From: DALYJJ01 sp033763935
Lineage (GTDB): Bacteria > Acidobacteriota > Terriglobia > Bryobacterales > Bryobacteraceae
Assembly: GCA_033763935.1 (NCBI GenBank)
Contig: JANRJO010000065.1
Location: 39,249 to 103,248 of the forward strand
DNA length: 64,000 nt
Direction of reading: 5' to 3'
Made by a program: the position numbers and the translations under genes. Of this stretch, positions 45,115 through 56,191 are shown piece by piece; positions within the stretch are counted from its first letter, which is position 1, and every line of letters begins with the position of its first letter. Below the pieces are notes generated by a model. That model made no database searches and was not told the DNA's origin. It saw only the letters and a program-made list of their open reading frames with translations.

Positions 45115-46062
45115 ATGACTCGACGGGAATGGATGTTGCTCTGTGCGGCGAAGGGGGCGCCGTCGGTAGGGGCGCAGGCGCCTGCGCCGCGGCGCGTGAG
45201 GTCACTGCGGGTGACCGTGCTGACAACCATGCTGGCGGACGGGAGGGGCATCGGAGAGTGGGGATTTGCGGCGCTGGTGGAAGCGGACGGGCGACGGATT
45301 TTGTTTGACACTGGAGCCCGGCCGGACACGATCGTGATCAACAGCCGCGAACTGGGCGTAGACCTGAAGGGCATTCCGGACGTCGTGCTGAGCCACAATC
45401 ACGCGGACCATACGACAGGCCTGGTGACGCTGCGGGACGAGCTGCGGGGGGCGCGGATTCACGCCGGGAAGGGGATCTTCTACAGCAGGCCGCGGCCGGG
45501 CGGCGGAGAGGGCAATTTCCTTTTGACGAACCGCGGGCGCCTCGACGGGCTGGGAATTGTCGAGCATGAGAAGCCGGTGGAACTCGCCGCGGGCGTATGG
45601 CTGACAGGGCCGGTGGTGCGGCGGTATACGGAACGGAACTTCTCCATCGGTCCCGCGGGGCGCGTGGTAACTCCGGAGGGGCTGGTGGAGGATAACGTCC
45701 CCGAGGACAGCTCCCTGGTCTTCGATACCGAGAAGGGGTTGGTGGTGCTCTCCGGATGCGGACACGCGGGGCTGGCCAACACTCTGGCGTACGCGCGGGA
45801 GACGGTGCGGCAGGCTCCCGTGTATGCGGCTCTCGGTGGGTGGCACCTGTTTCAACTGGACGAGGAGCGGTTGCAGTGGACGGCCGGGAAGATGCGCGAG
45901 TACGGGGTGCAGCACTTCCTGGGGGCACACTGTACGGGGGTCGAGGCCGTGTATCGAATCCGGCAGTTGAACGGGATGCCGCGTGAGCGATGCGTAGTGG
46001 GGGCAGTGGGCGCGGTGTTCGACCTGGAGCGGGGGATTTCGCCGGGGATGATCGCGCGTTAG
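45115..46062 (+). CDS. Exported MBL-fold metallohydrolase
   Basis: A 315-residue protein with a Tat-like start (MTRREWMLLCAAKGAPS); a start four codons earlier is also open. The metallo-beta-lactamase fold is shown by FAALVEADGRRILFDTGARPD, the zinc motif LSHNHADHTTG (HxHxDH), LSGCGHAGLANTL (His) and FLGAHCTGVEAV. It resembles the archaeal-type dihydropteroate/aminobenzene-phosphate synthase-like MBL subgroup. Local codon use favours G-ending words (GGG, GCG) more than flanking genes, which may mark a different origin. Convergent with the truncated nucleotidyltransferase, 4 bp overlap. Substrate unknown. Confidence 0.8.
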   Translation: MTRREWMLLCAAKGAPSVGAQAPAPRRVRSLRVTVLTTMLADGRGIGEWGFAALVEADGRRILFDTGARPDTIVINSRELGVDLKGIPDVVLSHNHADHTTGLVTLRDELRGARIHAGKGIFYSRPRPGGGEGNFLLTNRGRLDGLGIVEHEKPVELAAGVWLTGPVVRRYTERNFSIGPAGRVVTPEGLVEDNVPEDSSLVFDTEKGLVVLSGCGHAGLANTLAYARETVRQAPVYAALGGWHLFQLDEERLQWTAGKMREYGVQHFLGAHCTGVEAVYRIRQLNGMPRERCVVGAVGAVFDLERGISPGMIAR

Positions 46063-46325
46063 AGGCGCGCGAGGGCGTGGGCGATCATTTGCGAACTCCG
46101 CCCAGCCAGTTGATCACCACCGTAAAGAGCTCCACGGAGGGCCGGCTGAAGCGGCTGTAGAGCGGCGGCAAGAGCAGAAATGTTCTCCGGCGTGCGTCGG
46201 TAAACGATGTCCAGATCCTGTGTAGACCGCGCGGAGCCGTGTACTGTCGCAGCGACCCCGCCGACAATCACGAAGTCGATCTTGGCGCGGGATAAAAGCC
46301 GCAGCAGCTCAACGAAGTTGGTCAC
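46059..46325 (-). CDS. Truncated nucleotidyltransferase (MNT/AbiEii-like)
   Basis: An 88-residue protein starting at GTG 46325: MTNFVELLRLLSRAKIDFVI, then VGGVAATVHGSARSTQDLDI, the GG/S...DxD nucleotidyltransferase core, and YRRTPENISALAAALQPLQP. Intact relatives continue about 100 residues (further catalytic Asp and the C-terminal lobe). Here, after LRGA, the sequence becomes unrelated (LYGGDQLAGRSSQMIAH). The gene is thus cut, probably by a deletion that joined it to the MBL 3' side. Its partner 57-aa gene upstream is intact; the start overlaps that gene's end by 17 bp. Confidence 0.7.
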   Translation of the reverse strand: MTNFVELLRLLSRAKIDFVIVGGVAATVHGSARSTQDLDIVYRRTPENISALAAALQPLQPALRGALYGGDQLAGRSSQMIAHALARL

Positions 46326-46482
46326 GGGTTTTGAGGGCGGATTTCCGCAACTCTTCGCGAAACTCTTCAAATTTCTGCAATGCGAGTACTCGCTCTTCAG
46401 CGGTACGCTTCAAGTTCTCGTCGAGCAGGGTGACATCGACGTCCTTCTTGTACGCTTCGATCACCAGATCCATCGAGCTCAT
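46309..46482 (-). CDS. 57-aa partner protein of the nucleotidyltransferase
   Basis: A 57-residue helical protein: MSSMDLVIEAYKKDVDVTLL, DENLKRTAEERVLALQKFEE, FREELRKSALKTRDQLR. It matches the small Lys/Glu-rich proteins encoded immediately upstream of orphan nucleotidyltransferases in acidobacteria and cyanobacteria, likely antitoxins or subunits; that role is inference. Its ATG overlaps the B3-like lactamase TGA (ATGA), and its stop overlaps the nucleotidyltransferase start, so all three are translated from one message. It was not masked by a larger reading frame and is easily missed. Confidence 0.65.
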   Translation of the reverse strand: MSSMDLVIEAYKKDVDVTLLDENLKRTAEERVLALQKFEEFREELRKSALKTRDQLR

Positions 46483-47288
46483 CGCGTCCTGCCTTTATCA
46501 TAGGCCGCCTTCCGGGCAAGTTCTTCGAATCTCGTCTGGTACTCGGAAACGGCCTTCGCATAGCCTGAGGCGTCTTCGTAGTTCCCCGATTTGTGCTTGG
46601 CCGCCAAGCCGAACTGCGAACCGTGCGCGGCGACCCAGATCTCGGGTTTCAATGACTTCTGGCGGGCGAAGGTCGCCCGGAGATCGTCGGCGATGCGCGG
46701 GTACTTTGGGTTGTCGAGCCGCATTACGACGGTGGCCATGTTGGCGATGAGCAGCATCTTGCCGTTGACCGTCATCTCGTATCCGACGCTGCCGGGCGAG
46801 TGCCCGGGCATCAGGTGCACCGTCAACTTTGTCTTGCCGACTGTCACCGCCTCGCGGTCCTTCAACACGCGATCCACCTTCACCGGCGCGTACTGGGTGA
46901 AGCCCGACGGGTCCGCCGCGCCACCCGTTTCAAGCAGCCTGGCGTCCGCCTCGGTAGCGTAGATCTTCGCCCCCGTCCACTTCTGCAGTTCGGCGAACCC
47001 GGCCACGTGATCGAAGTGCGCCTGGTTTGTCAGCAGCACCTTGATGTCGCGCATGCGGAATCCCAGCTTCTCGACGCCTTCGCGGATGTGCCGGTTGGAT
47101 TCGGCCAGGCCGCTGTTGATGAGAATGTGGCCCGCCTGGGAATCGGTGATGAGATAGCACGCCAGGTCTTCGGTCCCCACATAGTAGACGTTACCGGCGA
47201 TGCGATGCGCCGGGAAGGGACGCGTCCACTCGGGCGGCGCGGCCGCCAGCAGCATGCTTGCGGTGCACATCAACGTCAGCCCTCTCAT
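46479..47288 (-). CDS. Subclass B3 metallo-beta-lactamase-like protein, Gln116 variant
   Basis: A 269-residue exported protein starting MRGLTLMCTASMLLAAAPPE. The B3 pattern is present: PAHRIAGNVYYVGTEDLACY, LITDSQAGHILINSGLAES, the zinc box LLTNQAHFDHVAGFAEL, HLMPGHSPGSVGYEM (H196) and AAHGSQFGLAA (H263). The box reads QxHxDH where most B3 enzymes have HxHxDH; the GOB enzymes also have Gln116. It should be a periplasmic zinc hydrolase, and carbapenem hydrolysis is possible but not demonstrated. It is coupled to the WbuC cupin upstream by a 4-bp overlap (47285-47288) and to the 57-aa gene downstream. Confidence 0.85.
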   Translation of the reverse strand: MRGLTLMCTASMLLAAAPPEWTRPFPAHRIAGNVYYVGTEDLACYLITDSQAGHILINSGLAESNRHIREGVEKLGFRMRDIKVLLTNQAHFDHVAGFAELQKWTGAKIYATEADARLLETGGAADPSGFTQYAPVKVDRVLKDREAVTVGKTKLTVHLMPGHSPGSVGYEMTVNGKMLLIANMATVVMRLDNPKYPRIADDLRATFARQKSLKPEIWVAAHGSQFGLAAKHKSGNYEDASGYAKAVSEYQTRFEELARKAAYDKGRTR

Positions 47289-47791
47289 CGCAGCAACTCC
47301 GCCAGGTACTCGGCCACTCGTGAATCTCCCTCCCGAGGCGCCCACGCCGCGAACTCTTTGTCGTTCGCCGGGCTCCAGGGCCCCGGCTTCACCTCGAAAC
47401 AGATGGCGACATCCGTGAGGGCTGTGACGGTGTGCCAGACGCCGGGCGGCAGGTCGATGCCGGCCGCAGGCTCCGCATCGCGCGCCCACCGCGGCAAATC
47501 CGCCGTGCGCTCGCCTAAACCCAGTACATGGCGCGCCGTGATGCGCCCGTGGCCGTCAAAGAGCACAATGGCCGCGTGCCCCCGCAGCACCACGAACGCC
47601 TCCGCCTTGGCGGGATTGGCATGCCGATGGGGGCAGACATACGTTCCTTTTAGCAGTACGTTCAAGAAGCGGTGGGGGTTGTCCTCGGGGCCCGCGTGGA
47701 AATTGTGGTTCATCCGCCGGCGGGCGGATTGTTTCGCCGCATCGGTAACGCTTCCCAGCAGCGACTCCGAAATCAGTTGTACACCGTCCAT
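47285..47791 (-). CDS. WbuC-family cupin
   Basis: A 168-residue cupin starting MDGVQLISESLLGSVTDAAK. The WbuC signature is RRRMNHNFHAGPEDNPHRFL then NVLLKGTYVCPHRHANPAKAEAF (metal His pair), FDGHGRITARHVLG and a second block DLPPGVWHTVTALTDVA. Members lie in polysaccharide loci or alone and are thought to be sugar-modifying or metal-binding; the function is unproved. ATG 47791 fits the family; nine extra residues to 47818 are not conserved. It heads the minus-strand series with the B3-like enzyme and is divergent from carA with 78 bp between starts. Confidence 0.85.
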   Translation of the reverse strand: MDGVQLISESLLGSVTDAAKQSARRRMNHNFHAGPEDNPHRFLNVLLKGTYVCPHRHANPAKAEAFVVLRGHAAIVLFDGHGRITARHVLGLGERTADLPRWARDAEPAAGIDLPPGVWHTVTALTDVAICFEVKPGPWSPANDKEFAAWAPREGDSRVAEYLAELLR

Positions 47792-47869
47792 CCCTCGCAG
47801 GGTACCAATTGCGCCCACCCTTCAACCATGTTGAAATGAGAGTTACATCCCTCGCGAGGAGACCACGAA

Positions 47870-49009
47870 TTGAATCTTGCCATACTCGCCCTGGAGGACG
47901 GGACTGTCTTCGAGGGCCGAGGCTTTGGTGCGCCCGTCGAGCGCCACGGTGAAGTCGTCTTCAATACGTCGATCACCGGCTACCAGGAGATTTTCACCGA
48001 TCCTTCCTACGCCGGCCAGATCGTCGTCCTCACGTACCCTCAGATCGGCAACTACGGTGCGAATGACGAAGACAACGAATCGGCGCGGCCCTATATCGAA
48101 GGGCTGGTGGTGCGCGAGTTCTCGCCGCTCTCCTCGAATTGGCGGGCCGACGAGAAGGCCGACGACTTTCTCGCGCGCCACAGCATTCCGGTGGGCGCGG
48201 AGATCGACACGCGCGCGCTGGTGCGGCACCTGCGCTCGCGCGGCGTGATGCGTGGCGTGCTTTCGTCGAGTGCGGCCGGGGTTGATCCTCAATTGCTTGT
48301 CGAGAAAGCGCGGCAAGCGCCTTCGATGGCCGGCCTGGACCTTGCCACCCGCGTCTCCGCTCCGCAGCGCTACGAGTGGACGAAGGGTGTGGATCCGTGT
48401 TCGCCGTCCGATCTGCTCGCGCCTGCCGCCGAGTGCCCGTATCACGTCGTCGCCTACGATTTCGGCATCAAGCGCAATATCCTTCGCCGGCTGGTCCATA
48501 CAGGCTGCAAGGTGACCGTGGTCCCCGCGCACACACTCGCCGAAGACGTCCTCGCGCTGAAGCCCGACGGGGTGTTTCTCTCGAATGGCCCGGGCGATCC
48601 TGAGCCGCTCGAGTTCCAGGCGGCGCAGGTGCGGAAGCTCATCGGCAAGGCGCCCGTGTTCGGGATCTGCCTGGGCCAGCAGGTGCTCGGACTGGCTTTG
48701 GGCGGCAAGACCTACAAGCTGAAGTTCGGCCACCGCGGCGGCAATCACCCGGTGCTGAACAAGGTCACCAACAAAGTTGAGATCACCTCGCACAATCACG
48801 GCTTCGCGGTGGACCCTGACTCGCTCAACGCCTCGGATGTCGAACTGACGCACATCAACCTGAACGACAACACGCTCGAGGGCTTCCGCCACCGCAACTA
48901 CCCTGTCTTCTCGGTTCAGTACCACCCGGAAGCTGCCCCCGGCCCGCACGATTCGCTGTACCTCTTCGATGACTTCGTAACGCTCATGAAAGAGAACAAG
49001 GAGCGCTAG
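47870..49009 (+). CDS. carA: Carbamoyl-phosphate synthase, small subunit
   Basis: A 379-residue glutaminase subunit that supplies ammonia to CarB for pyrimidine and arginine synthesis. Starts at TTG 47870 (MNLAILALEDGTVFEGRGFG) with GCGAGGAGA upstream. Landmarks: FNTSITGYQEIFTDPSYAGQ, YDFGIKRNILRRL, FLSNGPGDPEPLE, catalytic Cys in PVFGICLGQQVLGLALGG, GHRGGNHPV and the His/Glu pair in VQYHPEAAPGPHDS. Only 6 nt separate it from carB, so they are one operon. Length is close to the usual 380. Confidence 0.96.
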   Translation: MNLAILALEDGTVFEGRGFGAPVERHGEVVFNTSITGYQEIFTDPSYAGQIVVLTYPQIGNYGANDEDNESARPYIEGLVVREFSPLSSNWRADEKADDFLARHSIPVGAEIDTRALVRHLRSRGVMRGVLSSSAAGVDPQLLVEKARQAPSMAGLDLATRVSAPQRYEWTKGVDPCSPSDLLAPAAECPYHVVAYDFGIKRNILRRLVHTGCKVTVVPAHTLAEDVLALKPDGVFLSNGPGDPEPLEFQAAQVRKLIGKAPVFGICLGQQVLGLALGGKTYKLKFGHRGGNHPVLNKVTNKVEITSHNHGFAVDPDSLNASDVELTHINLNDNTLEGFRHRNYPVFSVQYHPEAAPGPHDSLYLFDDFVTLMKENKER

Positions 49010-49015
49010 CCGCCG

Positions 49016-52267
<3,252 letters not shown>

Positions 52268-52271
52268 CGGA

Positions 52272-53042
52272 TCAAGGCACTCTAACGCACGACCAGTACA
52301 GCCGCGTCTCGTAGGCCAGTTCCACGCGCCCTTCTCGCTGGTGCTCCCCAAACAATCCCAACAGCCCTTGCAAAAACTTGACATGTAAATCATCGCCGGG
52401 TAACGGAACGTAGGAAGCCGACATCATCCGCCCCTCCAGTTGTTCCCACGTCAACGCCTCGGTCCACGGCAACACTCGCGATTCGACCGCGCCAAATACT
52501 CCGGCGAACCGTCCAATCGCCGCGTCGTGATCCGCTCGCAGCCGCGTCCGGTACTCGTTCGAGAATTCGTCCAGCAACGATTCAAGCGCTACGCCGAATG
52601 ACGACGCCTCCTTCACCCGCCGGTTCCACAACACGGCGGCCACTCCACCCGGCCGCAGAATTCGACGCCACTCGACCCCCGCCTCCTCCGCGCGGAGCCA
52701 GTGAAACGCCTGCGCGCAGACCACGGAATCGACGGACCCCGCGGGCAGCCCTGTCCGTTCCCCGGTGCCGTTCAGGGCCCAGAAGGCGGGATTGCCGCCG
52801 AGCCGCGCCGTCGCCTCGCGCCGCATTGCCTCGTTCGGTTCGACTGCCGTGACCGCGTACCCCCGACGCAGGAACAACTCCGACGACAACCCGGTCCCCG
52901 CCCCAACATCCGCCACCATCATCCCCGGCCGCAGTCCGCCCTCGCGCTCGAGCACGTCCACCACCGCCTCGGGATACTCGGGCCGGTACTTCGCGTACCA
53001 CTCGGCCCGGCTGGAAAACCGCTCCTCGGGCTCCATGCTCAC
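52272..53042 (-). CDS. Class I SAM-dependent methyltransferase
   Basis: A 256-residue methyltransferase: ERFSSRAEWYAKYRPEYPEA, motif I VADVGAGTGLSSELFLRRGY, TAVEPNEAMRREAT, GLPAGSVDSVVCAQAFHWLR and RILRPGGVAAVLWNRR. It resembles the Methyltransf_11/25 group that often modifies small molecules. GTG 53042 overlaps the aldo/keto reductase stop (GTGA); ATG 53036 two codons later is an alternative. It therefore appears to be coupled to the reductase gene, which suggests action on a shared metabolite that I cannot identify. Confidence 0.85.
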   Translation of the reverse strand: MSMEPEERFSSRAEWYAKYRPEYPEAVVDVLEREGGLRPGMMVADVGAGTGLSSELFLRRGYAVTAVEPNEAMRREATARLGGNPAFWALNGTGERTGLPAGSVDSVVCAQAFHWLRAEEAGVEWRRILRPGGVAAVLWNRRVKEASSFGVALESLLDEFSNEYRTRLRADHDAAIGRFAGVFGAVESRVLPWTEALTWEQLEGRMMSASYVPLPGDDLHVKFLQGLLGLFGEHQREGRVELAYETRLYWSCVRVP

Positions 53043-54022
53043 CGATTCACCAGTTGCATCATCGCCGCCGGATACCGCTCGCCGGCGACGCTGCCCCGCG
53101 GCGATACCTCCTCGATCCGACGCAGGTCCTCGCTGGTCAACACGATCGACGCCGCGGCGGCGTTCTCCTCAAGGTACTTCCGCCGCTTGGTCCCGGGAAT
53201 GGGCACGATGTCTTCGCCGTGCGCCATCACCCAGGCGAGGGCCAACTGGCTCGGCGTGCATCCTTTCTCGCGAGCGATCTCGCCGATGCGGTCCACCACC
53301 GCCAGATTTCGTGCGAAGTTCTCGCCCTGAAACCGCGGCGAATTCCGCCGGTAATCGTCTGCCGCCAGGTCGTCGAACCGGCGGATCTGCCCCGCCAGGA
53401 AGCCACGCCCCAGCGGGCTGTACGCGACAAACCCGATCCCCAACTCCCGGCATACACGCAGAATCTCGTCCTCCGGATCGCGGCTCCAGAGCGAATACTC
53501 CGTCTGCAGCGCGGCGATCGGGTGTACCTTCGAAGCCCGCCGCAGCGTTTCCGGCCCCGCCTCCGACAAGCCCAGATGCCGCACCTTGCCTTCGCGCACC
53601 AACTCCGCCATGGCCCCCACGGTGTCCTCGATCGGCACGTTGGCATCCACGCGATGCTGGTAGTAGAGGTCGATGACATCCACTTTCAGGCGGTTCAGGC
53701 TGTTGTCGCATGCGGCCTTCACGTACTCGGGCGTGCCGCGCACTGCGCGCGAGGCCGGGTTCGCCGGGTCTCGCACGAACCCGAACTTCGTCGCCAGCAC
53801 CACCGCGTCGCGCCGCCCGCGAATCGCGCGCCCGACCAGCTCCTCGTTCTTGATCGGCCCATACATGTCGGCCGTATCGAGGAAAGTTACTCCCAAATCG
53901 ATCGCGCGATGAATGGTGGCGATCGACTCCGCCTCGTCTCCCGGCCCATAGAACTCGCTCATCCCCATGCAGCCGAGCCCGATCGCCGACACTGTCAGAT
54001 TCCCGAGCTTCCTGGTTTGCAT
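53039..54022 (-). CDS. Aldo/keto reductase (YajO/Tas-like)
   Basis: A 327-residue cytosolic reductase: MQTRKLGNLTVSAIGLGCMG, FLDTADMYGPIKNEELVGRA (catalytic Asp and Tyr), VVLATKFGFVRDP (Lys), IDLYYQHRVDANVPIEDTVG (His), YSPLGRGFLAGQIRRF and IVPIPGTKRRKYLEENAAA near the end. ATG 54022 has GGGGAGGAGC upstream; the 48-residue longer start at 54166 lies in the intergenic repeat side. Its first codons and ribosome site are inside a 54-bp direct repeat whose second copy is 2.1 kb away. NADPH-dependent, substrate unknown. Confidence 0.9.
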   Translation of the reverse strand: MQTRKLGNLTVSAIGLGCMGMSEFYGPGDEAESIATIHRAIDLGVTFLDTADMYGPIKNEELVGRAIRGRRDAVVLATKFGFVRDPANPASRAVRGTPEYVKAACDNSLNRLKVDVIDLYYQHRVDANVPIEDTVGAMAELVREGKVRHLGLSEAGPETLRRASKVHPIAALQTEYSLWSRDPEDEILRVCRELGIGFVAYSPLGRGFLAGQIRRFDDLAADDYRRNSPRFQGENFARNLAVVDRIGEIAREKGCTPSQLALAWVMAHGEDIVPIPGTKRRKYLEENAAAASIVLTSEDLRRIEEVSPRGSVAGERYPAAMMQLVNR

Positions 54023-54059
54023 TCGCGCTCCTCCCCTCGCCATTGTAGAAGGGCATGCC
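54006..54059. repeat. 54-bp direct repeat, left copy
   Basis: Identical to 56138-56191 except one base (C at 54038, G at 56170). It contains the start codon and ribosome site of the aldo/keto reductase on the minus strand and ends GGGCATGCC, the beginning of the other neighbour's coding sequence on the plus strand. Confidence 0.9.
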
Positions 54060-54246
54060 GGCTGGCTGAGATGGCATCCGGTGCGCGGACGTACGCACAT
54101 CAGCTTGTAGCAGATAAGCCAATATGTCTGAGCATTTTCCAATAATGCGTTTGCAGTATTGACCATGGAGGCAGGGCGCAGTTACACTTTCATCGGCTTA
54201 AGTAAATTCAAACAGTCAATCGTGTCAAGAAAGGAGAGTACCGATC

Positions 54247-54690
54247 GTGACAGCAAGAATCGCAATGTTAGTGGTAATAAGCGTGGCTGTTGGTCTTGCG
54301 CAGGACTGCGTGAGCGTCGTAGACGACTCCTGGCTTGGGCAGGCCGACCCGTGTGGCTACGATAATTGGGCACTGCGAGCCATTGTGTGGAACTCGAACA
54401 ACTACCAGTACTATGTGTACGCGGGCGTGGTGGGTGTTCGGAATGCGTGCACCGGGACTTACACCGATTGTGCCGGCAATCTGCACTACAATGGCGAGCA
54501 ATACCAGGGTAATAAACAGATGTTCTGGAGCTTTTGGCCGAAGGAAGAGGCCACGGTTTGGTGGCAGCTCTATGATAAAGACCTGTACATGGAAGGATGC
54601 ATCACACCTTCAGGCGGGCAGGGGTACAACCCTCAGGTCATTACAAGGACTTGGACTGCGGGGTACAGCCGTGTTTATTGCAACTACTAA
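54247..54690 (+). CDS. Small secreted Cys/aromatic-rich protein, unknown
   Basis: A 147-residue protein beginning at GTG 54247 (MTARIAMLVVISVAVGLAQD) with a signal peptide, preceded by AAAGGAGAG. The mature part holds five Cys (as in QDCVSVV, ADPCGYDN, RNACTGTYTDCAGNLHYNG and SRVYCNY) and many Trp/Tyr (NWALRAIVWNSNNYQYYVYAG, then FWSFWPKEEATVWWQLY), suggesting a disulfide-stabilised small beta-domain. I recognise no family. Base composition is clearly less GC-biased than the rest of the window, which supports recent transfer. Its end overlaps the next start by 20 bp. Confidence 0.6.
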   Translation: MTARIAMLVVISVAVGLAQDCVSVVDDSWLGQADPCGYDNWALRAIVWNSNNYQYYVYAGVVGVRNACTGTYTDCAGNLHYNGEQYQGNKQMFWSFWPKEEATVWWQLYDKDLYMEGCITPSGGQGYNPQVITRTWTAGYSRVYCNY

Positions 54691-55372
54691 ACGGATTCTG
54701 GCGGCGCTAGTTCTTCCCAGCCTGCTGATGGCACAAACACAATCGCTGCGGCTGACGACTGCCGCTACGAATCAAGGGACCATTACTTGTTCCGTTCGCA
54801 ACGAATCAGGTCAGCCAGTGACTGCCCTGCTTCTGGTTCAACGGGACGGCCCTGAAGGGGCCTCACGGGTGGAGCGCTACGTGTACCTGGATTCGGTGGT
54901 AAACGCCGGCAGAGACAGTTCAATCTCCCCAGGAACGTCGGTGACGATTGACATCGGGCCCCACCCGGCGCGCCCAGTCGCGGTTGTACCTCCGGCGATC
55001 GTCGGGGCTCTGTTCGCGGACGGGACCGCAGAGGGTACACCCTACGGCGTCCAGATCCTGCAAGGTCGAAGAACGGCGGCACTCAGAGGAATCAGAGCGG
55101 TGGATGCGGTTCTCGCGGCAAGCGAACCGAGCGGTGGGGCGAAGGGATTGCTGCTCCGGTTGCGCGCTGCTGAGGAGCAATTCAAACCGACGGGGAGCGA
55201 CCAGATCCCCATTTCTTCGGCAGCGATGACTGCCTTTCGCATGGCCGCGCTTCATCTGGAATCGGCGCCCGACACGTGCTCCGCGGGCTGCGTGGCGACG
55301 GCGGTCGCAGCGCTCCGCTCCGAGCTTGCCCGCCGCGAAGGCGCACTCGCCGCTGCCGGCGTTACGCCGTGA
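54671..55372 (+). CDS. Secreted protein of unknown function
   Basis: A 233-residue protein from GTG 54671 (MFIATTKRILAALVLPSLLM) with a signal peptide and cleavage near MAQT. Residues 25-115 look like an Ig-like beta sandwich (QSLRLTTAATNQGTITCSVR, NESGQPVTALLLVQRDGPEG, TSVTIDIGPHPARPVAVVPP), followed by a helical segment (about 120-233: GIRAVDAVLAASEPSGGAKG, ALRSELARREGALAAAGV). GTG is chosen because it overlaps the previous stop and begins a credible signal. The next gene's start overlaps its stop (GTGA). No catalytic motif is visible. Confidence 0.6.
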   Translation: MFIATTKRILAALVLPSLLMAQTQSLRLTTAATNQGTITCSVRNESGQPVTALLLVQRDGPEGASRVERYVYLDSVVNAGRDSSISPGTSVTIDIGPHPARPVAVVPPAIVGALFADGTAEGTPYGVQILQGRRTAALRGIRAVDAVLAASEPSGGAKGLLLRLRAAEEQFKPTGSDQIPISSAAMTAFRMAALHLESAPDTCSAGCVATAVAALRSELARREGALAAAGVTP

Positions 55373-56130
55373 ACCGCCGCCGCTATCTGCAGCTATCCGC
55401 GGCGGGCCCTTTGGGGTTCGCCGCAGCGCCGGTCGAGCCGCGTTCCATCCTCGCACGAACGGCGGAACGGTACGCGCTGGCCGCCGCCTTCGACGTGGTT
55501 GTCGAGGAGCGCGTCTCGGACGACCTTGTTCGCACGCGGCCTATCGAGACCATTCGTCTCGCGGCTTGCGAGCCACACCGCTTCCTCTACCAGTCGCCTG
55601 CTCCTCCCACGAAAGTCCGTTTTCACCTCGGTTGCGATGGCGAGACCATCACCCATTACCTCTATCTCTGTAACGAGTACAAGCAGGAGCCCTTGCACCG
55701 GGAGGGCCGCGAGCAGCGGCTCACCGTACCCGGCAAAGGGTTTCTGCAACACCGTGCGCGACTCGTCGCCTATTTCCCCGATCTGATCTCGCGGGCTCAA
55801 CGGCCGCCCGCTTACGTGGGCCTAGAGAACATCGATACGTTCGGAAGAAAGCGAACCACCCACGTTATCCATACCCGTTGTCCGGAGGGCGACCGCTCCG
55901 ATTGGTCGGAGCGGCTCTGGATTGACCCGGGGACCAGCCTCGTGCTGCGCTCCCTGATACGGCGCTGGGAATGGAGTCAGGCAAGTCCGCGGGTGCTCTG
56001 GTACCGTCGCCACACTTTCGATTGGCGACACCTGGGAGACAATTTGGAGGACGCTGTCTTCCGCTTTCAGCCACCCAAGGGCGCCAGGCTCGTGGAGACG
56101 TTCTGCCCCGCGCGAAGTGGTGCCGGCTGA
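55369..56130 (+). CDS. LolA/DUF2092-like exported protein
   Basis: A 253-residue protein from GTG 55369 (MNRRRYLQLSAAGPLGFAAA) with a Tat-like signal. The remainder has the LolA/LppX-like half-barrel pattern of lipid-carrying proteins (RYALAAAFDVVVEERVSDDL, FHLGCDGETITHYLYLCNEY, GFLQHRARLVAYFPDLI, THVIHTRCPEGDRSDWSERL, LWIDPGTSLVLRSLIRRWEW). The alternative is an outer-membrane-lipoprotein-sorting DUF2092 member; both would bind a hydrophobic ligand in the periplasm. It is coupled to the previous gene by GTGA and is the last gene of the inserted cassette, ending 8 nt before the right repeat. Confidence 0.55.
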   Translation: MNRRRYLQLSAAGPLGFAAAPVEPRSILARTAERYALAAAFDVVVEERVSDDLVRTRPIETIRLAACEPHRFLYQSPAPPTKVRFHLGCDGETITHYLYLCNEYKQEPLHREGREQRLTVPGKGFLQHRARLVAYFPDLISRAQRPPAYVGLENIDTFGRKRTTHVIHTRCPEGDRSDWSERLWIDPGTSLVLRSLIRRWEWSQASPRVLWYRRHTFDWRHLGDNLEDAVFRFQPPKGARLVETFCPARSGAG

Positions 56131-56137
56131 ACTGGAC

Positions 56138-56191
56138 AGCTTCCTGGTTTGCATTCGCGCTCCTCCCCTGGCCATTGTAGAAGGGCATGCC
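56138..56191. repeat. 54-bp direct repeat, right copy
   Basis: The second copy of the repeat at 54006-54059. It still contains a useless copy of the reductase start (MQTRKL on the minus strand) and its last bases, GGGCATGCC, hold the ATG of the TIR-like gene. Confidence 0.9.

Larger units (their letters stand above)
54060..56137. other. 2.08-kb cassette between the direct repeats
   Basis: This segment holds three coupled genes on the plus strand (54247, 54671 and 55369), all encoding predicted exported proteins, plus about 190 bp of less GC-rich upstream DNA (many A/T words near 54100-54250). Without it, the reductase and the TIR-like gene would be divergent neighbours across one repeat copy. 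No transposase or integrase is present. Confidence 0.6.
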
